Assembly: GCA_910576925.1 (NCBI GenBank)
Contig: CAJTKB010000042.1
Location: 1-10,324, forward strand
Origin: an uncultured Bacilli bacterium
GTDB lineage: Bacteria > Bacillota_I > Bacilli_A > RF39 > UBA660
DNA: 10,324 nucleotides
Direction of reading: 5' to 3'
The translations under genes and the position numbers were made by a program. A model generated the notes under the pieces. The model made no database searches. It saw only the letters and a program-made list of their open reading frames with translations, and was not told the origin of the DNA. Below, one piece after another: positions 5,160 through 10,324 of the stretch. Within the stretch, counting starts at the first letter, position 1. Each line of letters begins with the position of its first letter.

Positions 5160-5188
5160 ATTGTAATACAAAATAAAATTATTGTCAA
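5160..5188 (-). promoter_or_regulatory. SigmaA promoter of tRNA-Cys
   Basis: On the minus strand a perfect TTGACA (5188-5183), a 17-base spacer and TACAAT (5165-5160) form a near-consensus housekeeping promoter. Transcription would begin about 7 bases before the tRNA 5' end at 5146. Confidence 0.92.
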
Positions 5189-5284
5189 TTCAAATAACTA
5201 TAAAATTAATAACTAATCAATATATTATATGCATTATATAATATATTATATAACTGTTTTATTTAATGATAATAATATAATTAT

Positions 5285-5313
5285 AAAAGATATACAGATT
5301 TTGTATATCTTTT
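5285..5313 (-). terminator. Terminator of the PH-domain/thioredoxin operon
   Basis: A perfect 12-base stem (AAAAGATATACA at 5285-5296 with TGTATATCTTTT at 5302-5313) encloses a 5-base loop. It begins inside the stop codon of the PH-domain gene. On the minus strand it ends in TTTTATAATTATATTA, a modest T-tract. Given the symmetry it could also slow plus-strand read-through. Confidence 0.7.
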
Positions 5314-5749
5314 ACTCTTTATCTATATGATATTTTTTCTTTTGTTCCATCATATAAGCAGATAGTTGCGTTTCTATTTCAGGCAAAGCATCATTTGAAA
5401 TATTAGATAAAGTAATAAATTCCTTAACAGTGTCAATATGAACTTTTCCCCAAATTATTCCTCCCTTTATCTTTAAATCATTAAATAAATCGGGAGTTAT
5501 CGAATCTAGAAAATAACCTATCACTACCCTTTTTCTACCAATTAAAATTCGCTCAGAAGTTAAAGCTACTACAGCACTTCCTAAAATATTAAAAGGATTA
5601 TCATTTTTTTGTGCAATAAAAGCATATTTTAATTCTTCTCCAGGATTTAAATGTTTTTCAACTACACTTGCATTTTTTATATATCTCCATCCTATTGTCA
5701 TTGGATATTTTCTTTTAAAATCTGCAACCATTTCATAAATACTTGCCAT
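5312..5749 (-). CDS. YokE-like PH-domain protein
   Basis: This 145-residue protein matches the bacterial PH-like fold of the YokE type (bPH_3). An N-terminal helical stretch (residues 1-35) precedes the barrel. Its strands include EELKYAFIAQKN, then SAVVALTSERILIGRKRVVIG with the typical ALT-x-ER-I/L-L-I-G signature. The sequence continues IIWGKVHIDTVKEFITL and ends in the closing helix LPEIETQLSAYMMEQKKK. No membrane segment or catalytic residues are seen. Such domains are thought to bind proteins or membranes, but function is unknown. It follows the thioredoxin-fold gene after 7 bases. The ribosome binding site before 5749 is weak and lies in the end of that gene, consistent with translational coupling. 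Confidence 0.8.
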   Translation of the reverse strand: MASIYEMVADFKRKYPMTIGWRYIKNASVVEKHLNPGEELKYAFIAQKNDNPFNILGSAVVALTSERILIGRKRVVIGYFLDSITPDLFNDLKIKGGIIWGKVHIDTVKEFITLSNISNDALPEIETQLSAYMMEQKKKYHIDKE

Positions 5750-5756
5750 TTTTCAT

Positions 5757-6521
5757 CTACTCACTTATTATTTCATATTTCTTAAATAATTCAGTTAATC
5801 TAGCAATACTAGTTTCACCTTCAGAGTACTCTACTATTTCATCATCTTTTACAATTAAAACTAATGGAGTTCCCCAACCCTCACTAAAATAATCATCAGA
5901 TTTTTGAAGTTTCGTAGCATCTTTTCCTTCACTATCGAAATTATCTGTATTAAGATAGTTTATTTCTATATTATATTTATAAGCCATATGTTTCATAATA
6001 GGTAACTGTACAGTACAATGTGAACAAGTTGGACGTCCTATATAAATAACAGAATATTTCTCATCTGATTCTTTAAGACTTAGATAATCATCTACACTAA
6101 TTTCTTTTAAGTCTTTCATTTCATCTTCACTAATAGATGATGATTCAGCTCCTACATCAGTCATATCATAATTTTCATTTTCACTAACTGGTTCTTGATA
6201 TTGTCCCTTTCCTGATAAAGTACTTAAGTAAAATATTAAACCAAAAAATATAATTAAACCAACTACTATAAGTGCTACCTTTTTTGAGTCAATTTTCTCC
6301 TTTTCAATTTCTTCATTAACCTCTATCTCTTCTACTTCTTTAATAGTATCAACTTCTTTTATTTCATCTTTTTTAGATTGCATTTTACTATTATTTACGC
6401 TTTTAGATGAACTATTTTTACTAGCATTACTCTTACTATTTGATTTTGTATTTTTATTATTTTTTTGTGTTGAATTTTTCTTAACTACTTTTTCTTCGTT
6501 ATCTTTTTTTGTATTTGCCAT
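5757..6521 (-). CDS. Membrane-anchored thioredoxin-fold protein with CSHC motif
   Basis: This protein has 254 residues. Residues 1-80 are a disordered cytoplasmic region rich in Lys, Asn, Ser and later Glu. Residues 82-100 form a single membrane helix (VALIVVGLIIFFGLIFYLS). An acidic/serine linker (about 101-135) leads to an extracellular thioredoxin-like domain with the active-site pair in RPTCSHC (Cys166, Cys169), a strand INYLNTD (188-194), and the cis-proline in WGTPLVLIV (Pro219). It is probably a thiol-disulphide exchange protein outside the membrane; the substrate is unknown. AAAGGAGAG precedes the ATG at 6521. It leads an operon with the PH-domain gene and is divergent from the dehydratase-like operon. 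Confidence 0.85.
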   Translation of the reverse strand: MANTKKDNEEKVVKKNSTQKNNKNTKSNSKSNASKNSSSKSVNNSKMQSKKDEIKEVDTIKEVEEIEVNEEIEKEKIDSKKVALIVVGLIIFFGLIFYLSTLSGKGQYQEPVSENENYDMTDVGAESSSISEDEMKDLKEISVDDYLSLKESDEKYSVIYIGRPTCSHCTVQLPIMKHMAYKYNIEINYLNTDNFDSEGKDATKLQKSDDYFSEGWGTPLVLIVKDDEIVEYSEGETSIARLTELFKKYEIISE

Positions 6522-6553
6522 ATAAATCTCTCCTTTTTCCTACATATAGACAA

Positions 6554-6582
6554 ATTATAACATATTCATAACTATTTTTGTA
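6554..6582 (-). promoter_or_regulatory. Extended -10 promoter of the thioredoxin-fold operon
   Basis: On the minus strand TG-T-TATAAT gives a perfect -10 (6559-6554) with the TG extension. A weak -35 (TACAAA, 6582-6577) sits at 17-base spacing. The start codon is about 33 bases downstream. Confidence 0.65.
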
Positions 6583-6704
6583 GTTTTTTTCCTCTAATTT
6601 CAACAAAATTTCATTGAAATTCAATATATTTTATAGTTTTTGTCGATAAAGACTATGTATTATTTATTATTTAAATCATATTTTTTAATGTAAGGAGGAG
6701 TTTT

Positions 6705-7610
6705 ATGAAAGTAGGAATACCCAAAGCATTACTATATTATTATGATGGCACTATGTGGAAATATTTTTTTGATAAATTAAATATTGATACTATTCTTAGT
6801 GAAGACACTAATAAAAGAACAATAAAAGAAGGAGAAAACTTAGCAGATAGTGAAGCTTGTCTTTCTATGAAAATTTTTTTAGGACAAGTAAAAAATCTAG
6901 TAAACAAATGTGATTATATATTAGTTCCTAGACTATACTCAATAAAGAAAGATGAACAAGTATGTACAAACTTTAATGCCTTATATGATATTACAAAAAA
7001 TCTATTTCCAAACATAAAAATTTTAAATTACAACATAGATTTATCAGAAAAAGAAATTGAATCCCTTGCCTATATTAAAATAGGAAAAGAATTAGGTATT
7101 AGTTATATAAATTCTTATAATGCTTATCTTCATGCTAAAGAAAAGAAAAAACTATTTTTAAAAAATAAAATTGAAGAACAAAAAAGTAAATTAAAAAGTA
7201 ATAAAATTAAAATACTATTTGCTGGACATCCATACAATCTATATGATGAAATAATTGGTAAAGATATTATCAAATACTTAAAAAATGAAGGTTTTGAAAT
7301 AATATATTCTAATTTATTAGAAGAAGGTTTAGTTGATAGTGAATGCAAAAAGCTTTCTACTGACATTCACTGGACCCATAGTAAAAAAGTCGTTGCAGCA
7401 GTTAATTACTATAAAGATAAAGTTGATGGAATTATTCTTTTATCAACGTTCCCTTGTGGACCAGATTCTTTATCAAATGAACTTATTAAAAGAAAAGTTA
7501 AAACTCCTATTCTAAATATTAGTAAAGAAAGCTTTTCAAATACTGGACTGATCACTAGACTAGATGCTTTCTTTGATATATTGAAGGTGAAATATGAAAA
7601 AAGTAATTAG
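6705..7610 (+). CDS. Acyl-CoA dehydratase activase-related protein (COG3580/DUF2229 type)
   Basis: This 301-residue protein opens with the characteristic KVGIPKALLYYYDGTMWKYF and has the HgdB-like two-lobe layout. Lobe one (about 1-165) carries SEACLSMKIFLGQV with Cys52. Lobe two (about 167-290) carries KILFAGHPYN, then LSTFPCGPDS with Cys251, and ends with GLITRLDAFFDIL, the family's C-terminal signature. Cys52 and Cys251 are candidate iron-sulphur ligands, by analogy with the cysteine-ligated clusters of 2-hydroxyacyl-CoA dehydratases. TAAGGAGGAG precedes the ATG. It is the first gene of a three-gene operon and overlaps the second by 17 bases. In many bacteria this domain is fused with the products of the next two genes in one very long protein. 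The reaction catalysed is not known. Confidence 0.85.
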   Translation: MKVGIPKALLYYYDGTMWKYFFDKLNIDTILSEDTNKRTIKEGENLADSEACLSMKIFLGQVKNLVNKCDYILVPRLYSIKKDEQVCTNFNALYDITKNLFPNIKILNYNIDLSEKEIESLAYIKIGKELGISYINSYNAYLHAKEKKKLFLKNKIEEQKSKLKSNKIKILFAGHPYNLYDEIIGKDIIKYLKNEGFEIIYSNLLEEGLVDSECKKLSTDIHWTHSKKVVAAVNYYKDKVDGIILLSTFPCGPDSLSNELIKRKVKTPILNISKESFSNTGLITRLDAFFDILKVKYEKSN

Positions 7611-8658
7611 TTTTCCTCATTTAGGTGATTATCATATACCTATTAAATATTTTATTTCAAATTTATGTGATATTGAGACTCAAGAAGCCCCTATTATTAC
7701 AAAGAAAACAATTGAATTAGGTAGTAAATATTCTCCAAGTGATGTATGTGTACCTTTTAAATATAACTTAGGAAATTTCATAGAAAGCTTAAATAATGGC
7801 GCAAACATCCTATTTCAAGCAGGAGGTGGTTGTCGATATAGATATTATGCAGAACTACAAGAAAAAATTTTAAGGGATTTAGGATATGAATTTGAATTTA
7901 TAAAACTAACAACTAAAGATAGAATTCACATAAAAGAAGTCTATAAAATATTTAAAAATTTAAATGAAGAACTATCTTATCATACTTTTCTGTATTACGG
8001 TGGACTTACTATTTTAATGATTTATTATATGGATAAAATAGATGAAATTATAAGAAAAAATATTGGTTTTGAAAAAGAAAAAAATAGTTTTATTAACTTG
8101 AAAAAAGAAATGTTAATAGAGTTTTCTAAAGTTAAAGGATTTTACAATCTAACAAAACTTTACTTTAAATATAAAAAGAAATTCAAAAAATTAAAAGTTA
8201 TCAAAAAGAAACCTATAAGAATTGGTATTATTGGAGAGCTATACACTGCAATGGAACCAGCAAGTACTTATTCTCTAGAAAAAAAGCTAGCCAAGAATAA
8301 TATTGAAATAAAAAGATTTACTAATTTATCATACCTTCTTTGGCAAAAAGCATTTTGTAAAAAGAAAATGCTAAGAAAAACTAAAAAATACTGTAAATAC
8401 ACTTTAGGAGCTGATGGACTTGATAATGTTTACAGAAGTATTTATTTAGCAAGAAAAAAATATGATGGTATCATTCACACAAAACCATTTGGTTGCACTC
8501 CTGAAGTAGGTGCTATTCCAATAATAAAAAATGTATGCAATGATTTTAAAATGCCTATTATTTTCTTCAGTTTTGATACTGAAGTTGAAGATGGCGGTGT
8601 AGATACTAGACTCGAAGCATTTTATGATTTATTAAAATATAGGAAGGTGAAAAAATGA
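7594..8658 (+). CDS. 2-hydroxyacyl-CoA dehydratase-like protein (COG3581 type)
   Basis: This 354-residue protein starts KKVISFPHLGDYHIPIKYF. Motifs in order are PSDVCVPFKYNLGNFI (Cys52), FQAGGGCRYRYYAELQ (Cys80), IGIIGELYTAMEPAS (about 209-224), KPFGCTPEVGAIP (Cys301) and GGVDTRLEAFYDLL (about 334-347). This is the COG3581 pattern, distantly related to the iron-sulphur subunits of 2-hydroxyglutaryl-CoA dehydratase. Cys52, Cys80 and Cys301 are likely cluster ligands by family analogy. A lysine-rich helical insert (about 160-207) separates the two halves. AAGGTGA precedes the ATG inside the end of the previous gene, and its own stop overlaps the activase start by 4 bases (ATGA). Tight translational coupling implies a complex with both neighbours. 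The substrate is unknown. Confidence 0.85.
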   Translation: MKKVISFPHLGDYHIPIKYFISNLCDIETQEAPIITKKTIELGSKYSPSDVCVPFKYNLGNFIESLNNGANILFQAGGGCRYRYYAELQEKILRDLGYEFEFIKLTTKDRIHIKEVYKIFKNLNEELSYHTFLYYGGLTILMIYYMDKIDEIIRKNIGFEKEKNSFINLKKEMLIEFSKVKGFYNLTKLYFKYKKKFKKLKVIKKKPIRIGIIGELYTAMEPASTYSLEKKLAKNNIEIKRFTNLSYLLWQKAFCKKKMLRKTKKYCKYTLGADGLDNVYRSIYLARKKYDGIIHTKPFGCTPEVGAIPIIKNVCNDFKMPIIFFSFDTEVEDGGVDTRLEAFYDLLKYRKVKK

Positions 8659-9599
8659 GAAAAGCTTATTTAGGAATAGATATTGGTTCAATATCAACTA
8701 AAGGTGTTATTATAGATAGTAAAAATAAAATTATTAGTAGTTGTTACTTATGGACTGAAGGAAATCCTATTGATGCTGTCAAAAGAGTTTTAAAAGAACT
8801 TCTAAAAGAAATAGATGGTTATAAAATTGTAGGTGTTGGCACAACTGGTTCAGCAAGAAAATTAATTGGAAGTATTTTAGGTGCTTCAATTGTAAAAAAT
8901 GAAATAACAGCCCATGCTATTGGAACTAGTACCTTTGAACCAGAATCTAGAACAATAATTGAAATCGGTGGTCAAGATTCTAAAATAATTTTACTTGATG
9001 ATGGAATAGTTACTGATTATGCAATGAATACTCTCTGTGCTGCTGGAACAGGATCATTCCTTTCTAGTCAAGCAAATAGACTTGGAGTTAAAGTAGAAGA
9101 ATTTGGTGATATTGCTCTAAAAAGTAAAAATCCAGCTCTTCTTGCAGCAAGATGTACAGTTTTTGCGGAAAGTGATTTAGTACATAAAGCCCAAATTGGA
9201 TACTCTAAAGAGGATATTATTGCAGGACTTTGTAATAGTGTTGCTCTAAACTATTTAAATAATGTTGCTAAGGGTAAAAAAATAGAAGAACCAATAGTTT
9301 TTCAAGGAGGAGTCTCTAAGAATATCGGTGTAAAAAAAGCTTTTGAAAAAATACTAAATAAAGATATAAAGGTACTTGAAAATGGACATTTGATGGGAGC
9401 TATTGGAGTTGCAATTCTCTCAAAATCGGAAAAAGAAAGGGAATATAATTTCGACTTATCAGATTTTTCATTTGAAACAACTTCAGTAAATTGTAATAGA
9501 TGTCCTAATAATTGTGAAATTATAATGGTAAAGAAAGATAAAAAATTAATTGATAGTTGGGGAAATAGATGTGAAAAAGGAGAACTTAAAGTTAGTTAG
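8655..9599 (+). CDS. BadF/BadG/BcrA/HgdC-type ATPase activase (COG1924)
   Basis: This 314-residue protein has the ASKHA ATPase fold. Phosphate-1 loop is YLGIDIGSISTKGVI (5-19) and phosphate-2 is IIEIGGQDSK (101-110). MNTLCAAGTGSFL (Cys128) and AARCTVFAESDL (Cys167) correspond to the two cysteines that hold the 4Fe-4S cluster between subunits in HgdC (Cys127 and Cys166 there). The adenosine region is FQGGVSKN (216-223). ATP hydrolysis drives a low-potential electron to a partner iron-sulphur protein, here presumably the products of the two genes before it. An extra C-terminal tail (about 270-314) has Cys280, Cys283, Cys287 and Cys306, suggesting another metal or cluster site. AGGAAGGTGA precedes the ATG, which overlaps the previous stop by 4 bases. 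Confidence 0.93.
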   Translation: MRKAYLGIDIGSISTKGVIIDSKNKIISSCYLWTEGNPIDAVKRVLKELLKEIDGYKIVGVGTTGSARKLIGSILGASIVKNEITAHAIGTSTFEPESRTIIEIGGQDSKIILLDDGIVTDYAMNTLCAAGTGSFLSSQANRLGVKVEEFGDIALKSKNPALLAARCTVFAESDLVHKAQIGYSKEDIIAGLCNSVALNYLNNVAKGKKIEEPIVFQGGVSKNIGVKKAFEKILNKDIKVLENGHLMGAIGVAILSKSEKEREYNFDLSDFSFETTSVNCNRCPNNCEIIMVKKDKKLIDSWGNRCEKGELKVS

Positions 9600-9614
9600 T
9601 TCTCCTTTTGTTTT
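9575..9614 (+). terminator. Terminator of the dehydratase-like operon
   Basis: Perfect 12-base arms AAAAGGAGAACT (9575-9586) and AGTTCTCCTTTT (9598-9609) enclose an 11-base loop and end in TTTTGTTTTA. The 5' arm lies in the last codons of the activase gene and the stop codon overlaps the 3' arm. Confidence 0.9.
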
Positions 9615-9690
9615 ATTAACATTCCACTTTCAACCCTTAAACAAAATAATTAAAATAAATTAATTTTAAAGTTCAAGATATAATATAATA

Positions 9691-10324
9691 CTATTTTAAT
9701 TTCAATAAATATTGTACTGGTTTATCTAATTGTTCTACAAGATTCTGTTTAATATTAATAATGTGAGATAAATACCTATCTGATAAAGTTGGATAAGAAA
9801 AGTCCAACTCACTTTCATTTAACATACTACAGTTAAATTGATCAACATTTTTACGAAACCAATCGCTTGGTACCATACCAAAATAATCTTTTGTCAAGTA
9901 ATCACAATAATTAATTAACGCAATAGTAAAGCTTGTTGTAATATCCATATAATATTCTAATCTATTATCTAATGTATTCCATATTCTTCTAATATTATAG
10001 TTTAATTTTCTTTTATCATTTGGAATGGACATCATTTTTTTCAAAAAAGCATAGGTTTCTTCTTCACCTAAATAGAATCCTTCACCACGATGATAAAGTG
10101 ACTGATTTAATAATAAAGATATCATTTGTTTAAAACTTCCTAATTCAGAATTAAAAGTTGAAATTCCAAGATCCAATAATGATAAAACAAAATTTGGATT
10201 TGATTGTAACATATAAATAGTTTCTTTCTCATTAATTAAAAAATTAATAACTGCATTAACCATTTTCTCGAGTGTGTAAGAAAATCTGTGTAAAAGAAAT
10301 CTTTCCATGACAATTGGAACTTTA
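9691..10324 (-). CDS. Unrecognised helical protein, 5' end beyond window
   Basis: The frame stays open to the right edge. The first ATG inside the window (10308) has no ribosome binding site and is preceded in frame by KVPIV, so the true start is probably outside; 205 residues from that ATG are visible. The protein looks all-helical and soluble, rich in Leu, Asn and Tyr, with segments such as MVNAVINFLINEKETIYMLQ (about 16-35), ISLLLNQSLYHRGEGFYLGE (about 63-82), and the Trp-containing RRIWNTLDNRLEYYMDI and PSDWFRKNVDQF. No catalytic motif, signal peptide or membrane helix is clear, and I do not recognise the family. It converges with the dehydratase-like operon across about 90 A/T-rich bases in which no good minus-strand terminator is seen. 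Confidence 0.65.
   Translation of the reverse strand, partial: KVPIVMERFLLHRFSYTLEKMVNAVINFLINEKETIYMLQSNPNFVLSLLDLGISTFNSELGSFKQMISLLLNQSLYHRGEGFYLGEEETYAFLKKMMSIPNDKRKLNYNIRRIWNTLDNRLEYYMDITTSFTIALINYCDYLTKDYFGMVPSDWFRKNVDQFNCSMLNESELDFSYPTLSDRYLSHIINIKQNLVEQLDKPVQYLLKLK

Noticed and set aside
5222..5244. ATATTATAT / ATATAATAT inverted repeat as a regulatory site
   Set aside because: Pure A/T low-complexity sequence in an A/T-rich spacer; such dyads arise by chance.
7130..7366. Minus-strand frame of 78 codons
   Set aside because: Antisense to the well-supported COG3580-type gene and without a ribosome binding site.
7333..7515. Plus-strand frame of 60 codons
   Set aside because: Lies wholly inside the COG3580-type gene in another frame; no independent start signal.
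6705..8658. Genuine HgdA/HgdB 2-hydroxyglutaryl-CoA dehydratase subunits
   Set aside because: The signatures (KVGIPKALLYY, FPCGPDS, KPFGCTPE, TRLEAF) match the COG3580 and COG3581 related families, not the catalytic dehydratase subunits, and the rest of the glutamate pathway is not present.
1..10324. CRISPR arrays, rRNA, riboswitches
   Set aside because: No spaced direct repeats, conserved rRNA stretches or recognisable riboswitch cores were seen on either strand.

Overview
The window is AT-rich DNA (roughly a quarter to 30% GC by eye) with strong AGGAGG-type ribosome binding sites, sigmaA-type promoters, short hairpin-plus-U-tract terminators, TGG for Trp and TGA used as a genuine stop. This fits a low-GC Gram-positive anaerobe (Clostridia or a Bacilli/Erysipelotrichia-like gut lineage) using the standard bacterial code. 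No gene identifies the species.

Left part (1-2700, all minus strand). An XRE regulator with a C-terminal membrane anchor (2222-2695) is followed downstream by a row of small genes. One is a two-helix membrane protein broken by a TA-repeat frameshift (1999-2177). Next is a membrane protein of about 102 residues broken by one frameshift (1663-1969). An intact TfoX C-terminal-domain protein (1384-1638) comes next, then a doubtful small membrane ORF (about 1112-1351). Separately, a GNAT acetyltransferase and a flavin split-barrel protein form a two-gene operon (964 to 74).

Middle part (2887-5146). This looks accessory. An unrecognised 179-aa protein is divergent from two tandem XRE-type regulators (3542-3838 and 3963-4271). 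Beyond a bidirectional terminator lie two decayed reading frames. One is recognisable as the collapsed remains of a MobV/Pre-type plasmid relaxase (4291-4651). The other is an unrecognised frame with an internal amber codon (4796-4963). Together they suggest the remains of a small mobilisable element next to tRNA-Cys(GCA), which has an excellent promoter and its own terminator.

Right part (5285-10324). A YokE-like PH-domain protein and a membrane-anchored thioredoxin-fold protein form a minus-strand operon. Divergent from it is a tightly coupled plus-strand operon of three genes: two 2-hydroxyacyl-CoA-dehydratase-like proteins (COG3580 and COG3581 types) and a BadF/HgdC-type ATPase activase (COG1924) with an extra four-cysteine tail. 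By family logic the activase uses ATP to push a low-potential electron onto the iron-sulphur partner proteins; the substrate is unknown. This operon is the most biochemically interesting system here. It ends in a strong terminator facing an unrecognised minus-strand gene that runs off the right edge.
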